DNA of 64,000 nucleotides from Proteiniclasticum aestuarii (lineage in GTDB: Bacteria; Bacillota; Clostridia; Clostridiales; Clostridiaceae): NCBI RefSeq assembly GCF_017368455.1, contig NZ_JAFNJU010000002.1, positions 62,001 through 126,000 of the forward strand, read 5' to 3'. The position numbers were made by a program, and so were the translations under genes. Below are positions 54,512 through 62,850 of the stretch, piece after piece. Each line of letters begins with the position of its first letter. The stretch's first letter is position 1. The notes under the pieces are model-generated. The model ran no database searches. It saw only the letters and a list, made by a program, of their open reading frames with translations, and was not told the origin of the DNA.

Positions 54512-55894
54512 CTATCTGATCGGTTCCAGCTTTGCTGTGAAGTGTCTCAGAATCTTCGGTTCCCAGGTGATTCTGTAGCCCTTCAGGGTATCCTTGCGCT
54601 CCTTGATCTCCTTCAGCGCTTCCACGATCACATCCAGATGGGACTGGGTATACACTCTTCTAGGCACTGCCAGTCTTGTGAATTCAAATTCGGACTGCAG
54701 CTGCTCCCCTGTATCCGGATCGTTTCCGAGCATATAGGACCCGATGTCGCAGCTTCTGATCCCCGCTTCGATATAGAGCTCTATGGCCAGCGCCTGCGCC
54801 GGGAACTCATGATAGGGAATATGCGGAAGAAGCTTCTTGGCATCCAGGAACACCGCATGGCCGCCTACGGGACTCTGATAGGGAATCCCCGCTTCTTCCA
54901 GCTTTCCAGCCAGATATTCCATCTGACCGATCCGGTACTTCAGGAAGTCTTCGTCCACGCCCTCCTGAAGGCCCACTGCTAAAGCTTCCAGGTCTCTTCC
55001 TGCCAGTCCGCCGTAGGAGATGAATCCTTCCATGGGAATGGTGTTGGCCTTGACCTTTTCGAAAAGCTCCGCATCGTTTTTCACGCCCACAAGACCACCG
55101 ATGTTCACGATGGCATCCTTCTTGGAACTCATGGTGAAGATGTCTCCATAGCTGAAGATCTCCCTGGCGATTTCACGGATGCTTTTTTCTCCATAGCCTT
55201 CTTCTCTTCTCTTGATGAAGTGGCAGTTCTCCGCGTAACGGGCCGCATCGATGACCACGGTGATGCCGTTCTCTTTCGCGATTCTCGATGTTTCCCGGAT
55301 GTTTGCAATGGAGACAGGCTGCCCGCCGGCGCTGTTGTTGGTCACCGTGATGATGATGGCTCCGACATTTTCCTTTCCGTATTCTTCGATGAGCCTTACA
55401 AGGCGCTCATTGTCCATGTTACCCTTGAAGGGCGCATAGGACTCCGTATCCAGCGCTTCCGGCACCACGCAGTCCACAGCCCTTGCTCCGGCAATCTCCA
55501 CGTGGGCTCTGGTGGTGTCAAAGTGCATGTTGGAAATGGACACCTTTCCTTCTCCAAGAAGAATCGGCATCACCACTTTCTCCGCTGCTCTGCCCTGATG
55601 CACAGGCTGAATGAACTCATATCCGAAGATGTCTTTTGCTGACTCCTGCAGCTTGTAGAAGCTCTTGGACCCTGAGTAGGATTCATCCCCCAGCATGATT
55701 CCTGCCCACTGGTCTGCACTCATGGCACCTGTTCCGCTGTCTGTCAGAAGATCGATGTAGCAGTCCTCAGCCGCCAGGCTGAACACATTGTAATTGGCCG
55801 CTCTGATCTTCTCTATTCTCTCTTCCCTCGTCAGAATCCTGATGGGTTCCACCATCTTGATCTTGAAAGGCTCCGCAAAGTACTTCACGCTCAT
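54512..55894 (-). CDS. tnaA: Tryptophanase (tryptophan indole-lyase)
   Basis: 460-aa PLP enzyme that splits tryptophan into indole, pyruvate and ammonia. Family marks: [49 protein letters not shown], and the PLP lysine K259 in [14 protein letters not shown]. Around residue 380 it has [17 protein letters not shown], as in tryptophanase, where tyrosine phenol-lyase carries SMERG, so tryptophanase is preferred. It is 71 bp downstream of ridA and shares its promoter. No TnaC-like leader peptide is seen between them. Confidence 0.85.
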   Translation of the reverse strand: MSVKYFAEPFKIKMVEPIRILTREERIEKIRAANYNVFSLAAEDCYIDLLTDSGTGAMSADQWAGIMLGDESYSGSKSFYKLQESAKDIFGYEFIQPVHQGRAAEKVVMPILLGEGKVSISNMHFDTTRAHVEIAGARAVDCVVPEALDTESYAPFKGNMDNERLVRLIEEYGKENVGAIIITVTNNSAGGQPVSIANIRETSRIAKENGITVVIDAARYAENCHFIKRREEGYGEKSIREIAREIFSYGDIFTMSSKKDAIVNIGGLVGVKNDAELFEKVKANTIPMEGFISYGGLAGRDLEALAVGLQEGVDEDFLKYRIGQMEYLAGKLEEAGIPYQSPVGGHAVFLDAKKLLPHIPYHEFPAQALAIELYIEAGIRSCDIGSYMLGNDPDTGEQLQSEFEFTRLAVPRRVYTQSHLDVIVEALKEIKERKDTLKGYRITWEPKILRHFTAKLEPIR

Positions 55895-55965
55895 TAATTA
55901 ATCCCCCGTTTAAATATATTAGCCCCTACCATGCTCTCTGTGCTGCCGCTTTCTGAGTTTCTTTC

Positions 55966-56343
55966 CTACACGATGGCTACGACTTCGATTTCCACTAAAG
56001 CATCCTTGGGCAGTCTTGCCACCTGGAAAGCGCTTCTTGCTGGATAGTCTCCTGAGAAGAATTCCTTGTAGACTTCATTCATTTTGCCAAAGTTTGCCAT
56101 GTCACTGAGATAGACCGTGGTCTTCACGATCTTGTCCATGCTTGAGCCCGCTTCTTCAAGAATTGCCTTGACGTTCTTCAGAGACATTCTTGTCTGAAGT
56201 ACGATGTCGTTTCCGACCATTTCTCCTGTTTCAGGATCTATAGGCAGCTGGCCTGATGTATAGATGAGATTCCCCGCCATGATGGCCTGAGAATAGGGTC
56301 CGATGGCACCTGGTGCCTTGCTTGTTGCGATGACTTTTTTCAT
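55966..56343 (-). CDS. ridA: RidA-family 2-iminopropanoate deaminase
   Basis: 125 aa, the normal size. [29 protein letters not shown]103 in [13 protein letters not shown] and VEIEVVAI are the YjgF/RidA signatures, the Arg binding the carboxylate of the imine. RidA hydrolyses reactive enamine/imine intermediates released by PLP lyases. Its position as first gene of a two-gene unit with tryptophanase, whose beta-elimination passes through aminoacrylate, gives it a plausible direct job. ATG with GGAGG. Confidence 0.92.
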   Translation of the reverse strand: MKKVIATSKAPGAIGPYSQAIMAGNLIYTSGQLPIDPETGEMVGNDIVLQTRMSLKNVKAILEEAGSSMDKIVKTTVYLSDMANFGKMNEVYKEFFSGDYPARSAFQVARLPKDALVEIEVVAIV

Positions 56344-56361
56344 GATGAACCTCCATTTTTC

Positions 56362-56375
56362 TGTAAATGTTTACA
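56362..56375. promoter_or_regulatory. cre-like palindrome in the ridA-tnaA leader
   Basis: TGTAAATGTTTACA matches 13 of 14 cre consensus positions and is an inverted repeat apart from its central two bases. It lies just downstream of the -10 hexamer, a repressing position. Confidence 0.5.
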
Positions 56376-56380
56376 CAATT

Positions 56381-56410
56381 ATTATAGTACATATCCATCT
56401 TATCACACAA
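56381..56410 (-). promoter_or_regulatory. ridA-tnaA promoter
   Basis: Minus strand TTGTGT (56405-56410), 18 bp, TATAAT (56381-56386). Confidence 0.6.
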
Positions 56411-56434
56411 GGACCTGAATCCGTGAAATCAATG

Positions 56435-56461
56435 AAAAAACCCATCCGAAAAGGACGGGTT
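56435..56461 (-). terminator. Terminator of the second acetyltransferase gene
   Basis: Minus-strand stem AACCCGTCC/GGATGGGTT with TTTTT. Confidence 0.85.
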
Positions 56462-56475
56462 GCTTGTTTTCTGAT

Positions 56476-57003
56476 TTAGTCTATGCTTCTTCCGAATAGA
56501 AGCGTGGAATAGAACATTCCGTTGAGACACACATCCCGGGCAAGACTGCCCTCTTCATAGAATCCCAGGGATTTATAGATCTCCTGGATCTTGAAGAGAT
56601 CTTCTCTTACTCTGAGATTCACCTTTCTGATGACGCCTTTCCCCTTGCAGGTGAGAATCATTCTGGAAATCAGTTCCTTCCCCAGGCTGCCGATGAGATC
56701 ATCCGACAGAAGACTGAGGGTCAGATTTCCCACATGTCTGAACTTCTCCGTATTCTTCTGGGTCAGCACAACAATGCCTGACAATATGCCATCCAGAAAG
56801 CCCAAAAGGATATTTCCGGCACCGAATCTTTCCATCATCTCCTCGTAGGTTCCCTCTTCCAGTGGTGTTTCATTCCAGTCATGTTCCCCGTAAGTGTTTC
56901 TCGTGTTTTCACAGGTCTTCCGTACAAAATCCTTGATTTCTGTAAAGTCGTCAGCACTCGGTCTCCTGATGACAATACTCGAGTTTACTTCAATCGCAGT
57001 CAT
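56476..57003 (-). CDS. GNAT-family N-acetyltransferase
   Basis: 175 aa. The GNAT core is recognisable but divergent: VIRRPSADDFTEI at the start, GFLDGILSGIVVLTQ, HVGNLTLSLLSDDLIGSLGKELISRMI (in place of the usual QxxGxGxxL loop) and KIQEIYKSLGFYEEGSLARD. This pattern is closest to acetyltransferases that modify proteins or small amines, but the substrate is unknown. It stands alone with its own terminator. Confidence 0.75.
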   Translation of the reverse strand: MTAIEVNSSIVIRRPSADDFTEIKDFVRKTCENTRNTYGEHDWNETPLEEGTYEEMMERFGAGNILLGFLDGILSGIVVLTQKNTEKFRHVGNLTLSLLSDDLIGSLGKELISRMILTCKGKGVIRKVNLRVREDLFKIQEIYKSLGFYEEGSLARDVCLNGMFYSTLLFGRSID

Positions 57004-57154
57004 AATTTACCCCACACACATAGTTTCTATCTACTTTTGTAAGTGATATTAATAGTTATTATACTTTTTTGTCATCAAATTGTAAACCATTTCCATGTCA
57101 TAGTGTTATATGTTCACAGAAACTGTAGTTCTTTCGACAATCCATACAAGGAAT

Positions 57155-57176
57155 AAGAGCGGAGAAATCCGCTCTT
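57155..57176 (-). terminator. Terminator of the first PASTA gene
   Basis: Stem AAGAGCGGA/TCCGCTCTT with a 4-base loop; tail ATTCCTT on the minus strand. Confidence 0.75.
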
Positions 57177-57192
57177 TTAAACTATCTTTCAC

Positions 57193-58137
57193 TTAACCGT
57201 TGATCGGCGTTCCTGGATCTTCAGGATCCGCTGGATCCGCTGGCTCTTCAGGTTCCTCAAGATCCGGCTCGGACTCTTTTCCTTTGCTGATGGTGAGATT
57301 CACCGTGGTGCCAGGCTCCACCAGAACTGCCCCCGGATTCTGGGCCATCACCATGCCTTCCGGAACTGTATCCGAATAGGCTTCCGTTATGCGCACAGTG
57401 AGACCTGCACTTTCCAGGAGGCTTACCGCCTCGGATCTTGCGCGTCCTGTCACATCCGGGACCATGACCTTTTCCACAGGCTCCTTTCCGAGGCTTACCG
57501 TAATGATCACCGTACTGCCTTTCCTTACTTCCTTTCCGGCAGCAGTGTCTGAAGAAATCACATTCCCCTTGACCACCTCACTGGAATAGCTTTCCCTGAT
57601 CTTCACCAGAAGACCGGTTTCAACCAGCACTTTCTCCGCCTGCGCCCGGGTCTTTCCCATGACGATAGGCATCATGACCTTCGTTTCAGTATCCGAGCTT
57701 CCATAGGGACCCCTGCTCACACTGAAGCTCACTGTGGTTCCTGCCGGAACCTCCTGGTTTCTTGGAGGTCTCTGATAGAACACATACTCTTTCTCGACAC
57801 CCTCCACATATTCCAGATGGATTTCTGGCACAAGGTTTCTATCTTCCAACGCTTTCACCGCATCCTCTTTATGAAGTCCGATGATGTAGGGAATGACCAC
57901 TAGCTCCGATGTCTCCTCTTCTTCCTCCTCCGTCTCTTCCGTGTCCTGCTCGCTTATAGGAGGCGTTTCCGTCACCGGCGGTTGAGGCTTTTCGGTTTCA
58001 TCGGGCATCACCACCACCTGGGGACTGATCTCTTTATCCAGCATTTCGCGAAGCTGCCGGTTATAGGTGACAAACCCATAGAGAAATCCTATGGTGACCA
58101 CTATGAATACTATGACTGCAATAGATTTCTTCCCCAT
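57193..58137 (-). CDS. Kinase-less membrane-anchored protein with three PASTA domains
   Basis: 314 aa. One transmembrane helix (about 5-23, IAVIVFIVVTIGFLYGFV), a Pro/Glu-rich linker (40-85), then three PASTA repeats at about 85-150, 155-220 and 223-290 (VIPYIIGLHKEDAVKALEDR, MMPIVMGKTRAQAEKVLVE, MVPDVTGRARSEAVSLLESA), each ending VxFSVSRG-like. PASTA repeats bind muropeptides or lipid II in PrkC-type kinases and in penicillin-binding proteins; here no kinase or transpeptidase is attached. The ending is Glu/Asp/Pro-rich. Probably a cell-wall sensor or scaffold. GAGGGGG precedes the ATG; own promoter at 58177-58187. Confidence 0.88.
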   Translation of the reverse strand: MGKKSIAVIVFIVVTIGFLYGFVTYNRQLREMLDKEISPQVVVMPDETEKPQPPVTETPPISEQDTEETEEEEEETSELVVIPYIIGLHKEDAVKALEDRNLVPEIHLEYVEGVEKEYVFYQRPPRNQEVPAGTTVSFSVSRGPYGSSDTETKVMMPIVMGKTRAQAEKVLVETGLLVKIRESYSSEVVKGNVISSDTAAGKEVRKGSTVIITVSLGKEPVEKVMVPDVTGRARSEAVSLLESAGLTVRITEAYSDTVPEGMVMAQNPGAVLVEPGTTVNLTISKGKESEPDLEEPEEPADPADPEDPGTPING

Positions 58138-58176
58138 GAAATAGCCCCCTCACTTCATACATATTTATTATGTATC

Positions 58177-58187
58177 ATTATACCATA
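58177..58187 (-). promoter_or_regulatory. Extended -10 promoter of the first PASTA gene
   Basis: Minus strand TATGGTATAAT, a perfect extended -10; no good -35. Confidence 0.6.
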
Positions 58188-58207
58188 GGATACCCCTGAA
58201 CCCTAAG

Positions 58208-58244
58208 AAAAAAAGGTGCAGACTGTTTCATCTGACACCTTTTT
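58208..58244 (-). terminator. Terminator of the second PASTA gene
   Basis: Minus-strand stem AAAAGGTGtCAGA/TCTGcACCTTTT with one mismatch, followed by a T run. Confidence 0.85.
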
Positions 58245-58249
58245 GCCTG

Positions 58250-58894
58250 TTATTCATTTCCGGTGCTGATTCTGATTTTCACCGTGGTCCCCAGATCCAC
58301 CTCAGCTCCTACTTTGTAATTCTGACTGTAGACATAACCTTCGTCGTAATGCTCCGAAGGATTGTATTCATACTCCACAAGAAATCCCAGTTCCCTCAGC
58401 TCCCTTTCGGCAGCCTCTTTGGTGTATCCGATGAGATTCGGTACGATGATCTGCGCCACTTCGGCTTCTTCCTCACTGCCAAGGCTCACCGTGAACCGGA
58501 CTATGCTTCCAGGCGCTGCAGGAGACTCCGGCAAGGGATCCTGAGAAAGAACTTTTCCTTCCGGCGTCTCCTCGTCGTGGGCCTCTTCCCGATCTGCAGT
58601 CAGGCCCCGTTCCAAGAGCTTGGCAATGGCTTCATTCTCCGACAGACCCAGGAGAGATGGAACGATGACATCCTCTATCTCTTCCACCTGATTCTGAGGC
58701 TCTTCAGGACTCCCCTCTTCCACTGGGGGGGTCGAATCCTCCTTCGTGTCTGAAAACTTGAAATCCGCTGCGGTGGCCTGTACAATCTCCTTGCCCAGCA
58801 TTTCATCCATTTTTCTGTTGTAGCTTAATAGTCCGGCAATGAATCCCACTGTCACCACAGTGAATAAGACTACCGTCAGTCCTTTATACTTCAT
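58250..58894 (-). CDS. Kinase-less membrane-anchored protein with two PASTA domains
   Basis: 214 aa, a shorter relative of its neighbour. Transmembrane helix at about 5-23 (LTVVLFTVVTVGFIAGLLS), an acidic linker, then two PASTA repeats (VIVPSLLGLSENEAIAKLLE, about 83-148; IIVPNLIGYTKEAAERELRE, about 150-212). The shared TVGF.xGxxxYNRxxxEMLxKEI segment after the helix in both proteins shows that they are paralogues. The frame is open for eight codons upstream, but GGAGGG lies 5 bases before the ATG at 58894. The two genes have separate promoters and terminators. Confidence 0.87.
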   Translation of the reverse strand: MKYKGLTVVLFTVVTVGFIAGLLSYNRKMDEMLGKEIVQATAADFKFSDTKEDSTPPVEEGSPEEPQNQVEEIEDVIVPSLLGLSENEAIAKLLERGLTADREEAHDEETPEGKVLSQDPLPESPAAPGSIVRFTVSLGSEEEAEVAQIIVPNLIGYTKEAAERELRELGFLVEYEYNPSEHYDEGYVYSQNYKVGAEVDLGTTVKIRISTGNE

Positions 58895-58986
58895 ATGCAC
58901 CCTCCATCTGTCTTTCATCTGATCTTCTGTTAAGACCTGTTCTATTCACTTTGCAGCAACTGACTACAAAGATGTTAATCTATATA

Positions 58987-58997
58987 AGTATACCATA
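58987..58997 (-). promoter_or_regulatory. Extended -10 promoter of the second PASTA gene
   Basis: Minus strand TATGGTATACT. Confidence 0.5.
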
Positions 58998-59033
58998 GTT
59001 TATAGCAGATGAACCATGGAATTCATGGCATGA

Positions 59034-59063
59034 AAAAATACCGGCAATGGTCACTGCCGATAT
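59034..59063 (-). terminator. Terminator of the beta-lactamase-fold gene
   Basis: Minus-strand stem ATATCGGCA/TGCCGGTAT followed by TTTTTTC. Confidence 0.85.
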
Positions 59064-59085
59064 CTTTCATAGTGTTCCGCTAGTA

Positions 59086-59844
59086 TTATTTCCAGTTGTA
59101 GGTGATGCCGTCCCAGATCATCTTCCCGGACTTGGCTAAAGATACCAGACCATAGACGCTGTTTGGAATCTCCGCACTCATGATGGTGAAGATGAAATCC
59201 CCCTTCTGAAGCTCGATGAGGGTGGTGTCATTCTCCACACCCTGCATGTCTCCAGCTTTGCTGGCGATCTTATGCTTCAGGGACTCATCCAGATAGAAGG
59301 CGGTCTTCTTTTTCTTGTTCTCGCTTTTCAGAAGCTCGATGATGTATCTGGAATGCTCTTTGGAAAGATAGCTCTCGTCCTTCAGAAGTTTCCAGCAGAG
59401 GGAAAGATCAAAGCTCGTTGTGAGATTGATGGGCGAACCCGGCATATCGTTCATGGTGGTGTCCTGCAGTCCCATCTCCTCGAATTTCGCCTTCAGCTCC
59501 TCAAAGCCGATGAGGCTGACCAGTTTCTGGGTAGCCGTGTTGTCGCTTTCCACCAGCATCACGATGACCAGCTCATTCACCGTATATTCTCTGGAATTCA
59601 GATGCTTCAGAATCCCGGAACCTTCCACACGGTCTCTGCTCTCCAGAAGCACAAGATCATCCAGTGAAAGCTTGCCTTCTTCCACATCCTTAATGACAGC
59701 CATGGCCACAGGCAGCTTCATGCACCCTGCAGAAGTCATTTTGACGTGTTCATTGTATCCGTAGATGAACCCGGACTTCAGATCTTCAAAATAAAAACTG
59801 TATTTTCCAAGACGGTCTTCAAGATATCTTCTAACTTCTTTCAT
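59086..59844 (-). CDS. Class A beta-lactamase-fold protein lacking the canonical catalytic serine
   Basis: 252 aa. The fold is shown by VESDNTATQ (SDN loop, S100-D101-N102), the KAG triad (K196) in the place of KTG, and the helix MKLPVAMAVIKDVEEG. The SxxK motif should sit at residues 40-43, but reads Gly-Cys-Met-Lys (GCMK), so the nucleophilic serine is a glycine; the codons GGG TGC ATG AAG were read from the sequence. No signal peptide or membrane helix is present either, unlike true beta-lactamases and secreted serine hydrolases. It may be a binding or regulatory relative, or use C41. It lies next to uppP and the PASTA genes. Confidence 0.75.
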   Translation of the reverse strand: MKEVRRYLEDRLGKYSFYFEDLKSGFIYGYNEHVKMTSAGCMKLPVAMAVIKDVEEGKLSLDDLVLLESRDRVEGSGILKHLNSREYTVNELVIVMLVESDNTATQKLVSLIGFEELKAKFEEMGLQDTTMNDMPGSPINLTTSFDLSLCWKLLKDESYLSKEHSRYIIELLKSENKKKKTAFYLDESLKHKIASKAGDMQGVENDTTLIELQKGDFIFTIMSAEIPNSVYGLVSLAKSGKMIWDGITYNWK

Positions 59845-59874
59845 TTACAATCACTCCAATTTGTTACTAAGCTC

Positions 59875-59885
59875 ATTTTACCATA
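59875..59885 (-). promoter_or_regulatory. Extended -10 promoter of the beta-lactamase-fold gene
   Basis: Minus strand TATGGTAAAAT; no good -35. Confidence 0.4.
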
Positions 59886-59908
59886 AAAGGAAAAAGAAAG
59901 GAAAACCT

Positions 59909-60748
59909 TTAGAGACTGATCGTCTGCGTGAGCAGAAGCACAGCGAAGATTGCTGAAATGGCGATTCTGTAGTAGGCGAAGATCTTCATGGGCTTTCTCT
60001 GGATATAGCTGATGAAGGCCTTCACGCAGAGCAGCGCCACGATGAACGCCACCACAAAGCCCAGAGCGAAGGAGACCCATTCCGTTGTGCCTAAGGAATC
60101 GAATCCCACATCAGACTGGAACTTCACCATCTTCAGAAGGGATGCTCCGATCATGACAGGAATAGCCAGGAAGAAGGAGTACTCCGATGCGATCCTGGAA
60201 TCCAGCCCGCTGATCCATCCACCCATGATGGTGGAAGAGGACCTGGACATGCCGGGCCACATGGCCAGGCACTGGAAGAATCCGATCTTCAGCGCAGAGC
60301 GCTTCGAGATGTCCTCCACTTCATGGATGTGGGCTTTTCCGCGATATCTGTTCTCCACGAATATCAGGAGAATGGCACCCACAAAGAGGCCGATGATCAC
60401 CGGCAGGGGCTTGAAAAGATAGGCATCAATGAAGTCTTCGAACAGAAAGCCCAGAACCGCTGCGGGAAGCACACCGATGATCAGGGCAATGCCGAAATTC
60501 AGCCCCTTCTTCTCCCCTTTGAAAAAGGACTTCGCCATGGTGAAAAGCTTGTCCCAGTAGAGGACGACGATGGCAAGGATTGCCCCCAGCTGAATCACCA
60601 CGTTGAACATTCTGGTGAACTCGTTCTCCGGAAACCCGATGAGGTCCCCCGTCAGAATCATATGTCCTGTGGACGACACCGGTACGAATTCCGTGAGGCC
60701 TTCCACGATGGCGACCACGATGGCCTTAAATATAAAGTAAATATCCAA
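59909..60748 (-). CDS. uppP: Undecaprenyl-diphosphatase UppP/BacA
   Basis: Integral membrane phosphatase that recycles the undecaprenyl pyrophosphate carrier for peptidoglycan and teichoic acid synthesis; raised dosage gives bacitracin resistance. Motif 1 is EGLTEFVPVSSTGHM (residues 16-30) and motif 2 is MWPGMSRSSSTIMGG; about eight hydrophobic segments follow the family pattern. The best start is TTG at 60748, 8 bases after GGAGG, giving 279 aa. An ATG at 60772 would add eight residues, but it has only a weak site and would place that GGAGG inside the gene. Confidence 0.92.
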   Translation of the reverse strand: MDIYFIFKAIVVAIVEGLTEFVPVSSTGHMILTGDLIGFPENEFTRMFNVVIQLGAILAIVVLYWDKLFTMAKSFFKGEKKGLNFGIALIIGVLPAAVLGFLFEDFIDAYLFKPLPVIIGLFVGAILLIFVENRYRGKAHIHEVEDISKRSALKIGFFQCLAMWPGMSRSSSTIMGGWISGLDSRIASEYSFFLAIPVMIGASLLKMVKFQSDVGFDSLGTTEWVSFALGFVVAFIVALLCVKAFISYIQRKPMKIFAYYRIAISAIFAVLLLTQTISL

Positions 60749-60986
60749 AATAATTTCCTCCGTATTTCTCATTTATCATTCCTCATCTATTTTACACAAA
60801 TTCTGCTGAGAATACTTGAAATTAGTCTTAAAACTTCAGAAAAAGAACAGTTTGAGACTTCTTGAGTTGTCATAACTTCTCCTATGTCAATAGAAAGCAA
60901 AAGAAAGACCCAGTGCTGTCTGCTTCCTCCTACGAAAACTTTTTCTGACAGCACTGAATCTTTACAGCTATGAAATGGGCATGCTA

Positions 60987-62540
60987 TTAATAGGGTCCTG
61001 CCTCTGTGATGTTTAGAGAGACCTCCCTGAAGCGATGGAAGTTCTCTTTGAACTTACCGGAAAGCTCCATGGCCACCTTCTCATACTCCGCGGAATCCTT
61101 CCACAGGTTCTTCGGAATGAGGATTTCATCCGGCACCCCTGGCACCTTCACTGGAATATCCAGATTGAAGATCTCATCATGGACAAATTCCACATCCCTG
61201 AAATCTCCGTTTAAAGCCGCATCCACCATGAGCCTTGTATACTTCAGCGGTGTTCTCTGACCCACTCCGTATACACCGCCGCTCCATCCGGTATTGATGA
61301 GATAGACCTCTGTATCATGGGCATCGATCATCTCTCCCAGAAGCTGGGCATAGGTTTCGATCTCCCTTGGCATGAAGGGTTCCCCGAAGAGGGCACTGAA
61401 GGTGGTTTCCGGATGGACGATGCCTCTTTCCGTTCCGGCAAGCTTGGAGGTGTAGCCGGACATGAAATGGTACATGGCTCCTTCTCTTGTAAGCTTGGAT
61501 ACCGGTGGGATGACACCGAAGGCATCCGCCGTGAGAAACAGGATGGTGCTGGGGTGTCCCCCCTTCTTTTCATCCACTCTGTGCTCGATGTAGTCCAGAG
61601 GATAGGTGCAGCGGGTGTTCTCCGTCAGTATATTGTCGCAGTAATCCGCTTCTCCCTTGTCGTTGACCACCACATTTTCAAGGACCGTTCCGAAACGGAT
61701 GGCCTCATAGATCTCCTTCTCCTTCTCCGCATCCAGGTTGATGCACTTGGCATAGCATCCACCCTCGAAGTTGAAGACGCCCTCTTCCGACCAGCCGTGT
61801 TCGTCATCCCCGATGAGGAGTCTCTTGGGGTCCGCCGATAAGGTGGTCTTTCCTGTTCCGGAAAGTCCGAAGAACAGTGCTGTTTTTCCGTCTTTACCCA
61901 TATTGGCGGAGCAGTGCATGGGAAGAACCCCTTCTTCCGGAAGCAGATAATTCATCACGGAGAACACGGATTTCTTGATTTCTCCGGAGTACTTGGTTCC
62001 GCCTATGAGCACCAGACGGTCTCTGAAACTGATGATGATGAAGGCTTCCGAATGGATGCCGTCCTTTTCTCCTTCCGCCTTCAGGTTCGGCAGCGCCACG
62101 ACGGTGAAGTCCGCATCCACGCCTTCTCTTTCATTGTCCTTGATGAAGATCTGACTGGAGAAGGCTGCCTGGGCCGCATCCTCGCAGAGCACATTGATCT
62201 TCAGTGCATGCTTTTCGGATGAGCCCGCCAGTGCCTTCACCAGATACAGCTCCTTATCTCTCATATATTCTTTCGTCTTCTGAAGAAGGTTCTGATAGAC
62301 CTCTTCATCCATGGGCAAATTGGTTTTGCCGTAAGCCACAGTCTCTTTCGTGACTTCATCTCTCACAATAAAACGGTCCTTGGGCGAACGCCCTGTATAC
62401 TGTCCCGTTTCAATGAGCAGAGCTCCTTCTCTGGTCAGTCTGCCTTCCCCTCTGGCCACCGCTTCATTGATCAGCCTGCATACAGAATACCCTTCCTTTA
62501 ACTGTTCTCTTCTGAGCCCCAGTAAATCCATAGTTGACAT
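60987..62540 (-). CDS. pckA: ATP-dependent phosphoenolpyruvate carboxykinase
   Basis: 517 aa, normal for the ATP-dependent class. It interconverts oxaloacetate plus ATP with PEP plus CO2 plus ADP; in anaerobes it often runs toward oxaloacetate. Motifs: TGRSPKDRFIV, FIKDNEREGVD, the P-loop FFGLSGTGKTTLSAD (K231), the metal motif LIGDDEHGWSEEGVFNFEGG (244-263) and NTRCTYPLDYI. AAGGAGG precedes the ATG. It has a leader of about 205 nt with two strong hairpins (see 62614-62747). Confidence 0.95.
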   Translation of the reverse strand: MSTMDLLGLRREQLKEGYSVCRLINEAVARGEGRLTREGALLIETGQYTGRSPKDRFIVRDEVTKETVAYGKTNLPMDEEVYQNLLQKTKEYMRDKELYLVKALAGSSEKHALKINVLCEDAAQAAFSSQIFIKDNEREGVDADFTVVALPNLKAEGEKDGIHSEAFIIISFRDRLVLIGGTKYSGEIKKSVFSVMNYLLPEEGVLPMHCSANMGKDGKTALFFGLSGTGKTTLSADPKRLLIGDDEHGWSEEGVFNFEGGCYAKCINLDAEKEKEIYEAIRFGTVLENVVVNDKGEADYCDNILTENTRCTYPLDYIEHRVDEKKGGHPSTILFLTADAFGVIPPVSKLTREGAMYHFMSGYTSKLAGTERGIVHPETTFSALFGEPFMPREIETYAQLLGEMIDAHDTEVYLINTGWSGGVYGVGQRTPLKYTRLMVDAALNGDFRDVEFVHDEIFNLDIPVKVPGVPDEILIPKNLWKDSAEYEKVAMELSGKFKENFHRFREVSLNITEAGPY

Positions 62541-62613
62541 TGATTTCCTCCTTAGACATTTCCTTTTTTCATTTAAAAATAACCTATCCGATCCGTTTCT
62601 GATTCATCTTGAA

Positions 62614-62747
62614 GCACTCCCTCCCAGGGTTCGCTTAGGAGAGGAAGTACTCTTGTTAGTTCATGATAAATCTCTTTCGTCGACAAACCTAGACCTATGG
62701 ATGAAGAAGTACAGCTAAAGTACAGAATTGACAGGTTTCGTACTTCT
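62614..62747 (-). promoter_or_regulatory. Structured 5' leader of pckA
   Basis: RNA predicted to start near 62748 can fold into stem 1, AGAAGTAC (62747-62740) with GTACTTCT (62712-62705), at its very 5' end. Stem 2 pairs GTACTTCCTC (62650-62641) with GAGGGAGTGC (62623-62614), 10 pairs including two G-U, around a 17-base loop. A competing pairing AAACCT/AGGTTT (62738-62733 with 62690-62685) could swap stem 1. No known riboswitch class was recognised. Confidence 0.45.
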
Positions 62748-62754
62748 CGGCAAA

Positions 62755-62765
62755 ATTATAACATA
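62755..62765 (-). promoter_or_regulatory. pckA extended -10 promoter
   Basis: Minus strand TATGTTATAAT, fitting TRTGnTATAAT perfectly. Confidence 0.6.
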
Positions 62766-62850
62766 ATAAATCACGAAACTTTCTTTTCCGATTTTTTATA
62801 TGATTTCTTCAGTTTTTCGAAAAATTATTGATTTTAAGAAGAAAAATCTT

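Noticed and set aside
54512-55894. Tyrosine phenol-lyase instead of tryptophanase
   Set aside because: The discriminating segment reads CDIGSYMLG, as in tryptophanase, not SMERG with the phenol-lyase arginine; an assay would settle it.
55895-55965. TnaC-like leader peptide before tryptophanase
   Set aside because: The 71-bp gap has no short ORF with a Trp codon followed by a boxA/rut-like region, and the promoter lies upstream of ridA.
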